A program made the translations under genes and the position numbers. The notes below the pieces were generated by a model that was given only the letters and a program-made list of their open reading frames with translations, had not been told where the DNA came from and did not search any database. This document shows positions 44,101-53,223 of a stretch of 64,000 bases of DNA, in pieces. The stretch comes from Spirosoma aureum (GTDB taxonomy: Bacteria > Bacteroidota > Bacteroidia > Cytophagales > Spirosomataceae). The stretch lies in the NCBI RefSeq assembly GCF_011604685.1, contig NZ_CP050063.1, forward strand, positions 507,001 through 571,000, given 5' to 3'. Positions within the stretch are counted from its first letter, which is position 1, and each line of letters begins with the position of its first letter.

Positions 44101-45243
44101 GCCAGTCCGGTAAGCTTGCAGATCCTGCCAGGTGGTTTTGCCATTACCAAAGTGACGATGGTCAACTGTACGCTCATCGATGAAGCCAAGGGTGGCTATC
44201 AGGTCCAGTTTACCCCTCAGTACACAGGGCAGAACAGTAATCCCATCAGCTTCTCGGTAGTCAATGAGATGCCCACCACGACAGCCCCGGCACCCTATTC
44301 GCTCAAGCTCTACAACGACAATCCGGTCATCACCCTGGTAGCTAATCAGGCCGGTAATCCTGAAGCGCGCTTTGCCTACAACTGGCTGGCTTCCTGCCAG
44401 ACGGGCAACAACCCCAGCAGCCCGCCCACCACGAGTGGTATTCCCAACCAGACCATTCTGGTAGGACAAGCCTATCAGTTGCAACTGACCAACTACTTCT
44501 CGGACCCTGATGGTCAGTCACTGACGTTCTCGGCTACGGGCTTACCTGCGGGCTTGAGTCTCACGGGTAGTCTGATCAGTGGTACACCCTCCACTTCGGG
44601 TGTGAGCAGTGTTCAGATAACCGCTCTCGATCCGGGTGGTTTGCCCGCTCAAACCAGCTTTCAGCTGACGGTAAACCCCATGCCCAGCACACCAGCCGGT
44701 TTTACGATTGTGGGTGTATCGACGGTGAGTTGTGAGGTAGTGAGTGCAGGTCAGCGTCGGGTAACCTTTACGCCCCAATATGGCGGAGTAGACAATTCGC
44801 CCATTAGTTTTTCGGTGGTCAATGAGATGCCGGCGACCATCAATCCAGGGCCCTATAGTCTGAATCTGTATACCGACAATCCAAGCATTACCCTGAGTGC
44901 AAAACAGGGCGCTACAACGGCAACCTATCTGTATAACTGGCTGGCGGTCTGCACGGCTCCCACCCGAGTGGGGGTGGCCGAAGCCGGAGCGGGTTTACAG
45001 GTGACTGTATTGGGCAATCCGGTGGAGGGTAAATCCGTCGAGGTTGAAATTCGAGGGATAGCGGGTCAGGCCGTGCAGTTGAATCTGGTGGACATGCAGG
45101 GTAAAGTCCTGCATCAGCAGCGTCTTGAGGAAGCGGCTTCGCTGGAGCGGGTGAGTGTGCCCATTGGTACGGGTAAGGGAATAATCCTCTTGCACGTCAA
45201 TACGACTACCGAGCACCAGCAAGTGAAGTTATTGAAGCCATAG
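41173..45243 (+). CDS. T9SS-exported VCBS/FG-GAP adhesin-like protein
   Basis: A 1356-residue protein; the start could also be MTDCRTQ at 41212. The signal ends SRLVAQ. Residues about 45-380 hold seven VCBS repeats with Ca-binding DVNADGFLD-type loops; the fourth (DVYGDGKIS) and fifth (NINGDFNPD) are degenerate. Then come Ig-like domains (QQPASSATVATGSNL; TVITPANGGVFADN; DTTPPSVSITSSAG) and a Ser/Thr-rich middle. The tail is the two-Cys module (44137-44397), a He_PIG-like domain, a second copy (44701-44952) and a T9SS type A domain ending VKLLKP. The same tail order occurs in the 18.6 kb dehydrogenase. It is probably a surface or secreted adhesin; ligand unknown. Confidence 0.9.
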   Translation: MASFLPFVYRQRLMTDCRTQVFWLACLLGGGFLITPSRLVAQCFLPATNYGVGSQPRSVTVRDVNADGFLDLISANNSSNNVSVLLGKVDGGFASAINYPVGNNPRSVVAGDVNGDGRPDLITANTTGNNVSVLLGNGAGSFAAAVNFPVGTAPSSVAMSDINADGHPDLITANTTSNTVSVLLGDGAGSFAVPVNYPVGDSPFSVCVGDVYGDGKISIVTANGFSDNVSILPGQGDGSFRPAVNWAVGSGPTGVVLSNINGDFNPDIITANSIDNSVTVLRGQLGGVFVRTNYPVGNVPFSVTVSDVNADGFLDLISANNFSDNVSVLLGNGAGSFAAASNYAVDNQPNFVVVSDLNADGRPDIITANGGSNNISVLYGSTPVVITQQPASSATVATGSNLRVPVGISGTPTSLQWYNQTGIVSGQTSATLTLNSVNISQSGSYSLVATSGCNSLTTNAFALTVVNPPSAPTVITPANGGVFADNTPECSGTAPANTTILVYIDNVLSGTTTAGQTGNWTYSPTTPLTEVVHTVHAIAQLNGLNSVLSNTNSFRIDTTPPETSFSTTPPLITNSTSAVFRFSNSEGGSTFQFSLDGSEYEQISFSNQPYSRLLEGEHTFRVRAVDVAGNVDPTPATYTWTIDTTPPSVSITSSAGPSGSSITGPVTLTIAFSEAVTDFVLSDIFVDIATLADLITMDNITYTVTLTPTSAGRINVGVQEERAQDAAGNPNLASFVYALQYTPGPSLSGFAPLSGTLCTGSPLTFTATVGNLTGAYTYTLTNGQDTPTIGSSSTGAFQQTLTASGSGSQSYTLTVSANGVNASASTTVQVNPLPQANLQNNGPITCAQTSVTLTANGGSTYSFSGPSGVIASLANTAIVNQQGVYSVTVVASSGCSATATTTVSSNTALAAPSLQASATSTSNQPISVTASGCGGTINWFPQGGAGQATGNIYTFSQPGNYTLTATCSVGSCTSPQASPVSLQILPGGFAITKVTMVNCTLIDEAKGGYQVQFTPQYTGQNSNPISFSVVNEMPTTTAPAPYSLKLYNDNPVITLVANQAGNPEARFAYNWLASCQTGNNPSSPPTTSGIPNQTILVGQAYQLQLTNYFSDPDGQSLTFSATGLPAGLSLTGSLISGTPSTSGVSSVQITALDPGGLPAQTSFQLTVNPMPSTPAGFTIVGVSTVSCEVVSAGQRRVTFTPQYGGVDNSPISFSVVNEMPATINPGPYSLNLYTDNPSITLSAKQGATTATYLYNWLAVCTAPTRVGVAEAGAGLQVTVLGNPVEGKSVEVEIRGIAGQAVQLNLVDMQGKVLHQQRLEEAASLERVSVPIGTGKGIILLHVNTTTEHQQVKLLKP

Positions 45244-45263
45244 TGTATATTGATGTACTATCG

Positions 45264-45298
45264 AAAAACGCCCGGCCAACTTGTGACCGGGCGTTTTT
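45264..45298 (+). terminator. Terminator of the VCBS protein gene
   Basis: A 12-bp perfect stem (AAAAACGCCCGG, 45264-45275, with 45287-45298), ending in a T-run, lies 20 bp after the stop. Confidence 0.9.
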
Positions 45299-45398
45299 AT
45301 TTGGGCTTACCTGATGGGCGTTTGTCCCGGTGATGTCAAAACGGATTTTCTACCTGAAAACCTGACTTTTCCTCTTCTTTAGAAAGCAGGAGCCGCTA

Positions 45399-45917
45399 TT
45401 ACGCATCAGGCGTAGCCGAAGTGGGCGGGTTAGACTCAAAAATGCGGTTAAGCAGCCGACGGGCTATAACTGCTTCAAAAGCGAAGCCACCCGTGAATAG
45501 CAGGTAGAGAAAGGCCATCACCTGAAAAGGTGTTTTAAGGGCTTCATCGAAATGGCCAATAGTGATGAAGCGATAGACAAATGAAACCAGAAAGGGAAGT
45601 GCGCATAAACATAATACAATGCCAATGATCAATATAATCGGATGGAGAGTCATAACGATACGAATCTGTAAGCCCCTTTGAGTAGGCAGAAAATGACCAT
45701 AAATTGTGGGTAAAAATGAGTTTTTGTAATGAATGATCCGCTCAATACAGAAGTCATTGTTCGAAACGATTCCCCTAAACTCCTGTGAACTTGTATCCCA
45801 GGAGAAGAAAAACTGTCGTTGGGCCGACGAGACCTCGCTCGAAAGCCTGGTTAGCGCTTCCTGCTGACTCAAGGGAGTGTGGATGATAAATCGCCAGTAG
45901 GGGAAAAGTGGTATCAT
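45399..45917 (-). CDS. Membrane protein of unknown function, 172 residues
   Basis: An N-terminal soluble part of about 90 residues (opens MIPLFPYWRFIIHTPL, with FRGIVSNNDFCIERII and FLPTIYGHF) is followed by two or three membrane helices (LHPIILIIGIVLCLCALPF; VMAFLYLLFTGGFAFEAV). The C-terminus is Pro/Thr-rich. The N-terminal strand pattern is like small envelope or PH-type domains, but I cannot name the family. No close operon partner on the same strand. Confidence 0.7.
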   Translation of the reverse strand: MIPLFPYWRFIIHTPLSQQEALTRLSSEVSSAQRQFFFSWDTSSQEFRGIVSNNDFCIERIIHYKNSFLPTIYGHFLPTQRGLQIRIVMTLHPIILIIGIVLCLCALPFLVSFVYRFITIGHFDEALKTPFQVMAFLYLLFTGGFAFEAVIARRLLNRIFESNPPTSATPDA

Positions 45918-46190
45918 AGTTGTGTAAAAAAGCAGTCAATTCGAGGCCGATTCGTAATCGCTTAGTCGTGACGGCAGACATCTTAAGAAACGCTAGGCTT
46001 TATTATTCGAAAAGGTTATGTAGATCATTTGGCCGTTGATTCCGACAGATAGCAGCCAACAACGGTCCTTTTCAAGCGAAAGACCTGATTATGCTAGAAC
46101 TTCCTACTGGAGAGGTGATTCCATTACCACTATCGATAACTTTCAGGCTTGTTATTTGCTTTATTTATATACGGTAAAATAACAACGGAT

Positions 46191-46400
46191 ATGAAAAAGC
46201 AAAAAGCACAGAAAAAAAAGGCGGAACTATTTAGCCCGCATTATTCCGGCCTTAATACTGCCAATAAGCACCCATTGGCCAACTCGACTCCTAGAAATGG
46301 TATTCTCATGCACATTGACGAACTGAGAAATCGGTTAAGGAGGCTTCAAACAAGATTTGGTGTCGATCCTAGTTTGCTCCCGGAGATTGTTCAGGGGTAA
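46191..46400 (+). CDS. Small basic protein, 69 residues
   Basis: From the ATG at 46191 (MKKQKAQKKKAELFSPHY). The N-terminus is very Lys-rich, and the second half is an amphipathic helix (IDELRNRLRRLQTRFG) with LLPEIVQG at the end. Nucleic-acid binding or a small regulatory role would fit the charge, but no motif is known. A perfect terminator lies 20 bp behind it, which supports a real transcript. Upstream codons up to 46149 do not look coding. Confidence 0.6.
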   Translation: MKKQKAQKKKAELFSPHYSGLNTANKHPLANSTPRNGILMHIDELRNRLRRLQTRFGVDPSLLPEIVQG

Positions 46401-46419
46401 TCTTCAGAACCATAAAAAA

Positions 46420-46446
46420 GGGGCTTGATCTATATGATCAAGCCCC
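46420..46446. terminator. Terminator of the small basic protein gene
   Basis: GGGGCTTGATC (46420-46430) pairs perfectly with GATCAAGCCCC (46436-46446). An A-run lies before it, so it may also serve the minus strand. Confidence 0.75.
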
Positions 46447-46535
46447 TCAATGTAAAAGGCTGGGTAATTTTCCCGGTGAATTAAATCGAGGTGAGCCTTT
46501 ATGAGCCAAACAGTTTACGGCTCATAAGAGGGACC

Positions 46536-46931
46536 TTATTTTTTTGCCGATATTGAAAAACTGCTATTGATATCGGAATAACTCAACGAAAAATTAGTGC
46601 CGTCAATTGATCCGATTCGCGTCCCGTTTTCTACAATATCATACGAAGACCCACTTGACTTACTGATGGATACTATCCCACCATCAACATTGGACGTCTG
46701 TCCATTATTGGTAATAGAAAACGATATTCCTATTTGATTATCGCTGTCTTTCGTCACATTTACCCGGCCACTAACCCCTGACCTCGGAATCAGGGTTACA
46801 CCATCATTTACGAAATTGGTAATTTGATAGAGGCCGGCCAGGTCCGGTTCAGGGTCTTTCTTGCCAATTTTTTCAGGCAGACAGGCGCTCACTAGCCATA
46901 ATAAACAAAGGGCAATCCAAACGTTTTTCAT
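46536..46931 (-). CDS. Small lipoprotein, 131 residues
   Basis: The lipoprotein signal ends LWLVSAC with Cys17 as the lipidated residue. The mature part starts LPEKIGKKDPEPD and continues as a beta-rich domain of about 105 residues (LAGLYQITNF, VNVTKDSDNQIGISFSITN, SYDIVENGTRIGS). This resembles small lipocalin- or META-like envelope folds, but no certain family match. Outer-membrane or inner-membrane anchoring is expected. It is a single gene, 62 bp before the DUF4190 gene on the same strand. Confidence 0.75.
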   Translation of the reverse strand: MKNVWIALCLLWLVSACLPEKIGKKDPEPDLAGLYQITNFVNDGVTLIPRSGVSGRVNVTKDSDNQIGISFSITNNGQTSNVDGGIVSISKSSGSSYDIVENGTRIGSIDGTNFSLSYSDINSSFSISAKK

Positions 46932-46992
46932 GAGTTGGAGGGTTGATGGATTAAGTTAATTCCGCATCTAGATCAGACGACAGCTAATTCGC

Positions 46993-47859
46993 CTATAACA
47001 GCATGTAGAGCAGGATAACACCGGCCGCTACGATACCCGCAATCATTCCGCCGAGCGCTAATCCTTTCCCTTTAAAACGGGCTGGTTCTTTTCGAATACG
47101 CGTTAAACTGAGCGCACCAAACACAATGGCTGCTGCTCCTAACAAAAAAGCACCATAACCCGTCAGAATGGCGAGCCCCCCGGTGGCAATGGCCACAATA
47201 GCGAAGGGATCAGTTTTTGGGCCATCATTCTGAGAGTTAGTGGGGCTATCGTACGAGGCCCGACTTCCTCCCGATGAACTGTTATTGGTATTGTACGAAT
47301 TAGCGTTTGTACTGAAGCGTTCGACGTCGCCATTCGTATATTTTATACTCAGCACATCGCGTTTGGAAATGGTATAGTCAGGACCATCCGGCCGATCACA
47401 TTTCTTGTATTTAATCTCATTGACACCTATTTCCTTAATCTTGGCCTCAATGACATCGCCACTGCGCAGTACAATCTGGTCGCACTGGGGCGGTACAGTT
47501 TTGTTGCGGTGTATCTGCTTACGTTGACCCTGGGAGGGAGTCTGCTCAACTGCGGTTACGGCTGGATGTGAAAGCGTGTTGTCTACTGGTTGTTCCCAGA
47601 TGGGATTGGTCGTTAAAGGAACATCTTCTTTCAACGAAGCCGTTACCTGAGGCTCAACAGGTGGGTTTACCGTGGGATTAGTGACTGCTATCCGTTGATG
47701 GGGTACGCGTGGAGTCGGCGTAAAATAGGCATAAGGAGCGCGCTGGCAGGATGAAAAGCTACCCAGTGCAGTAAGTGCTAGTAGAAGAACGCTTAGCTTA
47801 TACAGGGATGAAATCCTAACTGGTAGCGATGTAGCCCTTGTTAGAAAGAGTGTTTTCAT
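46993..47859 (-). CDS. Lipoprotein with C-terminal DUF4190-like membrane domain
   Basis: About 288 residues from MKTLFLTRATSL; an upstream ATG adds 25 residues without signal character. The lipobox region ALGSFSSC is followed by a Pro/Thr-rich linker. A middle beta domain is built around VLRSGDVIEAKIKEIGVNEIKYKK and TISKRDVLSIKYTNGDVE, a pattern common in Bacteroidota proteins that precede DUF4190. The C-terminus has two membrane helices (FAIVAIATGGLAILTGYG; GLALGGMIAGIVAAGVI) with RIRKEPARFKGKG between. Function unknown, envelope location likely. Confidence 0.78.
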   Translation of the reverse strand: MKTLFLTRATSLPVRISSLYKLSVLLLALTALGSFSSCQRAPYAYFTPTPRVPHQRIAVTNPTVNPPVEPQVTASLKEDVPLTTNPIWEQPVDNTLSHPAVTAVEQTPSQGQRKQIHRNKTVPPQCDQIVLRSGDVIEAKIKEIGVNEIKYKKCDRPDGPDYTISKRDVLSIKYTNGDVERFSTNANSYNTNNSSSGGSRASYDSPTNSQNDGPKTDPFAIVAIATGGLAILTGYGAFLLGAAAIVFGALSLTRIRKEPARFKGKGLALGGMIAGIVAAGVILLYMLL

Positions 47860-48027
47860 AACCGATGGAAGATTTTTGAGGTGATTAGCGTCAATCACCG
47901 GGGCAAAACTATCGGCCAGTTCCAGGGCTAACAATACTGCATTTGTATGATTTTTTAGGGCGAACCAGAGCGAGAATGAAGCCGAACGATCACATTTAAT
48001 GCGGGCTACTGACGTGCAAAAGTGCTT

Positions 48028-48663
48028 TTATTTTCGGCCCCAATGTCTGTTGACGGTAGCTGCCTGAGAGTGTAACTGAAGCTTCTGGTAGATCGTGAAA
48101 ATGTGTTTGCGCACCATCGGTGAGCTAATGAAAAGGGCATTAGCTACTTCTTTATGGCTGTAGCCTTTCGATAGTCGATCCAGGATTTCGCGCTCACGGG
48201 GCGTCAGTACGTCCGGTGTGTTGGGTGTAGTCGTGTAAAGGGAAAACGAATCGGCGGTTTTGCGGGCAATGGTACTGCTCATGGGTGCCCCGCCTTCGTG
48301 CAGTTCAATGATGGCGTCGAGAAGTTTGTGAAGCGGGCTCCGTTTGAGAATATATGAGTTTGCACCCGCTTTAAGCGCGTCAAAAACGGTTTCGTCCTCG
48401 TCGTACATGCTACACATCATAACCCTGGTAGTAGGGCACAGGTCTTTCAGCTGCCGGACGCAGTCGATACCGTTCATGCCCGGCAGGTCAATATCCATCA
48501 GGACAACGTCGACACAATGGGGCGGTAAATAAGCGAGTGCCGACTCCGCATCCTCGAATGTAGCCTGAACCCTAAAGCCTTCCGCCCCATCGACCAAAAT
48601 AGCTAATGACTGTCGTATCGGCTCATTGCCATCTACGATAGCCACAGTAATGGGTATTTTCAT
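48028..48663 (-). CDS. NarL/LuxR-type response regulator
   Basis: A 211-residue DNA-binding regulator. The receiver (about 5-125) has phosphoacceptor Asp in VLMDIDLPGMNG and Lys in YILKRS; the usual second acidic residue after IVD is Gly (IVDGNEP). The output domain is a LuxR helix-turn-helix (LTPREREILDRLSKGYSHKEVANAL) with FISSPMVRKHI as recognition helix. It lies 70 bp downstream of a HisKA_3 kinase on the same strand, which is its likely partner. Target genes are not visible. Confidence 0.92.
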   Translation of the reverse strand: MKIPITVAIVDGNEPIRQSLAILVDGAEGFRVQATFEDAESALAYLPPHCVDVVLMDIDLPGMNGIDCVRQLKDLCPTTRVMMCSMYDEDETVFDALKAGANSYILKRSPLHKLLDAIIELHEGGAPMSSTIARKTADSFSLYTTTPNTPDVLTPREREILDRLSKGYSHKEVANALFISSPMVRKHIFTIYQKLQLHSQAATVNRHWGRK

Positions 48664-48733
48664 CCGGCAATAATGGCCCTTTTCTCTCGTCGGTAAAATA
48701 CTTCATTTGTAGTATTTTATCGGCTATCTCCGG

Positions 48734-50662
48734 TCAGTATGGATACATGATTTTTACGCACGTACCCTCCGGCGAAGACTCAATCGCGAAACTGCCTCCC
48801 GACTCGCTCATTCGATTTTGCATATTCCCCAACCCGTTTCTGAATCGTGTACGCTCGTTCTGAACAAACCCCAGCCCATTGTCAACTACCTCAATGACTA
48901 ACTGATTGGCTTCTGGCCGAATAAGGAGTGAAACCTGAGTCGCCTGAGCATGTTTGACCACGTTATTAAGTGCTTCCTTAACGGTCAAAAATATATTTCG
49001 GCGATCTCCTCCCCGTATGATAACCTCCTGGGGGGATTCGTTAACCTGTGCCCGTAGCAACAAATTCGTGTTGTCGAAAAACTCGCTGGCATAAGACCGG
49101 ATATAAGCAATCAAGCCATTGAGGTTATCGTTTTTGGTGTTTAACGACCAGATGATCTCATTCATGGAGGTGACCATATCGGATGAGATGCTCGAAATTT
49201 TCTCTATTTCGGGAGTGGTGTTGGGACCCATCCGGGTTTTAACCACTTCACTCAGTAGCCCAATGGCCGTTAGAGATGCGCCCAGATCATCATGCATTTC
49301 TTTAGATATCCGGAGCCGTTCTTTCTGCTGGCCCTGCAATTCCGATTGCGCCACGGCCAGGGCATGAGCGCGTTCGGCCGCCAGCAGGGCATTCGCGGCC
49401 GTGCGCTGACGCTGACGAAAGTATAGATAGGCAAATCCCAGAACAATTACGACCACGATCCCGGCCAAAGCCGCAATTAATAGCCATAAGTTCTGACGTT
49501 GCCTTGCCTGCTCTAACTGGTCGATCCGGCGCTGTTTCTCCGCTATCTTCTGTTTAGCTTCTGCCTGGCGAAGTTTTAGTTCATAGCTTTCCAGCAGCTC
49601 TTTAGCCTCAATCGATGAGAGCGAATCCTTTGTTTGCATGTACTTATCATACCAGGGAATTGCGCCTTTATAGTCACCCAAGCCCATACTGGTATTGGCA
49701 TATTCGCGGTAAATATTTCGAAATTCAGATAGTCCCACCTTATGTTGCTTTGCCAATCCATACGCTTTGTCGAGCAAGGGCCTTGCGAGACTAAACTGCT
49801 TCATTTCGTTGTAGGTCTCTGCTTTTCCGGCTAGTAAATGCAGCTCCTGAAGAGGGTTGTCCAACTTACGATTCATCTGCAGCGCCCGCTGATAGTAGTA
49901 AAGTGATGAATCGAAGTGGGCTTGTTCTTTGTGCAGATTCGCCATGTTTCCGTACAGGCTTATCAAAAAATGCATGTCACTTGTTGGATCGAGCAACGCC
50001 TTCGATTTCCGAAAATAGCCCAAAGCCATATTCAGCTGGTTTTGTTTCATGTAAACGGTTGCCATGCTATGATAATCCAAAGCCAGGTCCAGAGCGCTAC
50101 TTTTTGCTATTAAATCGTACTTGAGTGCGCGGCCGAAATAGTCCAGCGCCTGTGGATAGAGCCTCTCACTTTCGTAAATAAGCCCTAGATTTTGATAAAG
50201 AACCGATGCTTTCCGGCGGTTCTTATGGGCCAGCATGAAAGGAGCCGCCTTTTCGAAGAACTTAATCGCTTCTTTGTTTCTGCCCTGGGATTTAGCCGAC
50301 TGGGCCAAGGCAAAATAGCATGTACTACGATACTGCTCAGACGTATCCCGTAACGCTTTTTTTAGCGCATCCCCGGCCAGTTTGTAGGATTCATCATGGC
50401 GTCCCAGTAAGTCGAGCAGGTAGGCTATCAATCGAATACTTTCAAAATACCCCTTTGTGTACCCGATCTTATTCGCAAATGCAGAAGCCTTCTGGTAATC
50501 GCGAAGGGCCACCATAGGTTGCTGTAACTCAATCGCTTCTGCTTTTTTTAACAGGGCCATGATGTAGCTGGTATCAGAAGGATTGGGAACCGACTGACCG
50601 AAACTAAGTACATGATTTAGAGTCAGGAAAAGGCTTACGATCAGAAGACATTTGACCAACAT
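48734..50662 (-). CDS. TPR-containing HisKA_3 sensor histidine kinase
   Basis: A 642-residue protein. The signal/anchor ends LSFGQS. Residues about 35-390 are tetratricopeptide repeats (ALDYFGRALKYD, ALGYFRKSKALL, SLYYYQRALQMN), thought to sense or bind partners in the periplasm. One membrane helix follows (LLIAALAGIVVVIVLGFAYLYF), then a coiled linker. The HisKA_3 box ISKEMHDDLGASL carries the phosphorylated His, and the ATPase domain has EALNNVVKHAQA and VDNGLGF. It ends 70 bp before the NarL-type regulator and forms a two-component pair with it. Signal unknown. Confidence 0.93.
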   Translation of the reverse strand: MLVKCLLIVSLFLTLNHVLSFGQSVPNPSDTSYIMALLKKAEAIELQQPMVALRDYQKASAFANKIGYTKGYFESIRLIAYLLDLLGRHDESYKLAGDALKKALRDTSEQYRSTCYFALAQSAKSQGRNKEAIKFFEKAAPFMLAHKNRRKASVLYQNLGLIYESERLYPQALDYFGRALKYDLIAKSSALDLALDYHSMATVYMKQNQLNMALGYFRKSKALLDPTSDMHFLISLYGNMANLHKEQAHFDSSLYYYQRALQMNRKLDNPLQELHLLAGKAETYNEMKQFSLARPLLDKAYGLAKQHKVGLSEFRNIYREYANTSMGLGDYKGAIPWYDKYMQTKDSLSSIEAKELLESYELKLRQAEAKQKIAEKQRRIDQLEQARQRQNLWLLIAALAGIVVVIVLGFAYLYFRQRQRTAANALLAAERAHALAVAQSELQGQQKERLRISKEMHDDLGASLTAIGLLSEVVKTRMGPNTTPEIEKISSISSDMVTSMNEIIWSLNTKNDNLNGLIAYIRSYASEFFDNTNLLLRAQVNESPQEVIIRGGDRRNIFLTVKEALNNVVKHAQATQVSLLIRPEANQLVIEVVDNGLGFVQNERTRFRNGLGNMQNRMSESGGSFAIESSPEGTCVKIMYPY

Positions 50663-50692
50663 ACGTATGGTAATTCAGCTAACATTGGATTA

Positions 50693-50700
50693 CAAATATA
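50693..50700 (-). promoter_or_regulatory. Possible -7 box of the TPR kinase gene
   Basis: Read on the minus strand it is TATATTTG, a full match to the Bacteroidota TAnnTTTG element, 31 bp before the start codon. No clear -33 TTTG was found. Confidence 0.35.
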
Positions 50701-50908
50701 GAAGGCAGGTTGCTTCGTTTCGTTCAGCCTGATGATTCATACCCACAAACCGGTTGTTTACGCACAATACCCAGAGTAATAGTGCCATATTTCTATATGT
50801 CGATCAACAATCCATTACATTCAATGACAATTTGACCACACGAATAGCTGCTTTCATCGATCCTGCCATCCACGCATTTCTTTTGTCAACCTCTCTTTTC
50901 GTAATCCT

Positions 50909-52492
50909 ATGCCTAAACTCTACTACCTCTTTTTGCTTGGGCTGAGTAGCCCACTGCTGACGAGCGGCCAGACTAACTATGTCGCTAATAGTCCGAATTC
51001 ACTATCGCCTGGTACCAGAAACACACTGGTAGGCCCTGGGGCGGGTAATGCAACAATGTCAGGCACCTTCAATGTCTTCGTAGGCTATCAGGCGGGCCTG
51101 GGTAACACATCGAGCAATGCCAACTCCTTTTTCGGCTCCTTTTCGGGGACGGCTAATTCAACAGGTTCTAAAAATTCCTTTATTGGGTATGGGACGGGAT
51201 CGGCCAATACAACGGGGAGTGACAATACATTTGTTGGTTTCACGGCAGGGAATGGGAATACAAGCGGGGAAAGAAATGCCTTTTTAGGGTCCAATGCGGG
51301 TTTTAGTACTACAACAGGAAATAATAATGCCTTTATCGGGTACAACGCAGGAAATGCCAATACGACGGGCGCCAATAATACTTTTGTGGGAAATGTGACG
51401 GGCCAAAACAATACAACGGGAACAGGTAATGTCTTTATCGGATCCACTTCTGGCGTGAATAACACAACGGGTTACAGCAATCTGGCGTTGGGAACGCTGG
51501 CCGGTTACCAGAATAAAACAGGCCATAACAACGTCATGATGGGTGACTCCGCGGGTTTAAACAATCTTGTTTCAAACAATATTTTTATCGGGTCTAAAGC
51601 AGGCTATACGAATCAGACAGGCCAGTTAAGTACCTTCGTGGGTTTTCAATCCGGCTACAACGCCGTGGCTGACTCCAATACGTTCGTCGGTTTTCGATCG
51701 GGTTATATGACGACCACGGGTAAAGGCAATACGTTCTTTGGTACCGCTTCCGGCCAGCTTAACAGTACGGGTAGCCATAACACGTTTGTGGGTAATAGAG
51801 CGGGCCCAGCAAGTAGTAATGTAGATGATAATGTGTATATCGGCTATGCGACTGGCAACCATGACAGTGGTTCCCGGAACACATTTATCGGCACCGGCAC
51901 CGATGCTATCGCGCATAACCTAACCAATGCTACGGCCATCGGTGCGGGCGCTCAGGTTGCTGTCAGTAATGCGGTTGTATTGGGTAATGAAACCAACGTA
52001 GGGATTGGAACGTCGTCTCCTACTGCCCGGCTGGAAATCAATAGTAGCGTGAATCATGATTCTGGTGTTCGCCTGAGTCAGCTGACATCCAATAGCCCCG
52101 CTCAACTAGCTTCATACGATAAGCTACTCACGGTCGATGCTACGGGTAAACTGGTTCTAACGCAGGCAGGGCACTACTCAATACGGAGCGTAGCCGAATG
52201 GTCGGATAACGTCTTGATGGCAAATTACGAGCTACGCTCACTAGGTGAGGTAGAACACTATATTCAGCTTCATCAACACTTACCGGGTATTCCTTCGGCC
52301 GTCGAAGTCGTTGAACAAGGTATTGACGCGGCCAAAATGGATGCCAGACTACTGGCAAAGATCGAAGAACTAACTCTATATAGCATTCAACTAGAGAAGG
52401 ATAAACAGCAACAGCAGTCTGTGAACCAAAAACAACAAACCGAGATCGACGAATTGAAGCAATTGGTCAAGCAGTTACTGAACAAAAAGTGA
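50909..52492 (+). CDS. TMF/YadA-head-like repeat protein with C-terminal coiled coil
   Basis: A 527-residue exported protein, signal ending LLTSGQ. Residues about 35-340 are some fourteen repeats of about 22 residues around NTFVGxxAGxxNTTG, like the beta-roll of trimeric adhesin heads. A neck-like region (GIGTSSPTARLEI) follows. The C-terminal part (NYELRSLGEVEHYIQLHQHL then PGIPSA, DAKMDARLLAKIEELT) and a Gln/Lys-rich coiled coil are common at the end of Bacteroidota repeat proteins of this kind; the order resembles tail-fibre proteins with a chaperone-type end. Likely surface adhesion. A decayed paralogue lies at 56803. Confidence 0.85.
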   Translation: MPKLYYLFLLGLSSPLLTSGQTNYVANSPNSLSPGTRNTLVGPGAGNATMSGTFNVFVGYQAGLGNTSSNANSFFGSFSGTANSTGSKNSFIGYGTGSANTTGSDNTFVGFTAGNGNTSGERNAFLGSNAGFSTTTGNNNAFIGYNAGNANTTGANNTFVGNVTGQNNTTGTGNVFIGSTSGVNNTTGYSNLALGTLAGYQNKTGHNNVMMGDSAGLNNLVSNNIFIGSKAGYTNQTGQLSTFVGFQSGYNAVADSNTFVGFRSGYMTTTGKGNTFFGTASGQLNSTGSHNTFVGNRAGPASSNVDDNVYIGYATGNHDSGSRNTFIGTGTDAIAHNLTNATAIGAGAQVAVSNAVVLGNETNVGIGTSSPTARLEINSSVNHDSGVRLSQLTSNSPAQLASYDKLLTVDATGKLVLTQAGHYSIRSVAEWSDNVLMANYELRSLGEVEHYIQLHQHLPGIPSAVEVVEQGIDAAKMDARLLAKIEELTLYSIQLEKDKQQQQSVNQKQQTEIDELKQLVKQLLNKK

Positions 52493-52945
52493 CCTTGGTG
52501 ACGAAAGCTGTTCTTGACAAACATCCTTATTTTTTGTAGAATCTGGCTGGAAGTTTTTTGGTTACTTCCAGATTTCCCCTCGTCTCAATAGAGTTATCGA
52601 CTAACCCATGAATGAAAAAGCCCGGCTACTTGTGAGCTGGGCTTTTTTGTGACTGTGGAATGGGTACAGGCTGTCCCGAATCAGGTATGAGAAACGCCAT
52701 ATCGCATCAGAGACGGCGTTAAGTACTGTACCAAAAATGAAGTTGTTCATACCGGAGCAACTTGCGTCCATATTACCCCCATATTATAGTTTCTGGTCGT
52801 AATAAGATCGAAGTATGCTTCCCACAGGTTATCTGCAGCTATTCATTTTTTGTAGATAATCTGTAAAATGGCTGTATTTGGGCATAAGCCTAACCGCTAT
52901 ATGGAATTTTCAGGCTCTAAAAAAACAGCTCTATAGTACGGTTGG
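52493..52945. other. 453-bp gap with a terminator
   Basis: Apart from the terminator at 52615-52647 nothing with coding character was seen. The sequence near 52700-52800 shows no repeat that I could match. Confidence 0.4.
52615..52647 (+). terminator. Terminator of the TMF-type gene
   Basis: AAAAAGCCCGGCT (52615-52627) pairs with AGCTGGGCTTTTT (52635-52647) with one G-T pair. Confidence 0.85.
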
Positions 52946-53158
52946 TTAAGTAGATAGATTCATTTCTATGCAACCTTCGACATTGCCGATTTCAAGTATG
53001 CCGAAGCGGGACTGGCTATCAGCCAGCAGAAAGTACCCGGTATCTAACCTGGCGCAATCGCAAATAAAATGAGACCGGTACCCGGATTTATACACCATTT
53101 GCTGAAGCTTGCCGGAGGATGCAAGAGCCCGCCAAATAAGCTTAGAAAACTCTGCCAA
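52946..53158 (-). CDS. Hypothetical protein, 70 residues
   Basis: The frame reads MAEFSKLIWRALASSGKLQQ, then SHFICDCARLDTGYFLLADS and FGILEIGNVEGC. The composition is like a real soluble protein, with a CDCARLDTGYFLL core that looks like beta strands. No family is recognised. It diverges from the DUF6371 gene across 65 bp. A shadow frame cannot be ruled out. Confidence 0.45.
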   Translation of the reverse strand: MAEFSKLIWRALASSGKLQQMVYKSGYRSHFICDCARLDTGYFLLADSQSRFGILEIGNVEGCIEMNLST

Positions 53159-53223
53159 TTCAACGAAAACCTTATTTTCAAGCCAGAATGGTCTCCTAAA
53201 AACAAATGCTTAGTTTTACGTTG

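Noticed and set aside
51010..51930. Regularly spaced repeats that could suggest a CRISPR array
   Set aside because: They are degenerate codons of the 22-residue protein repeats in an intact gene, not identical direct repeats with unique spacers.
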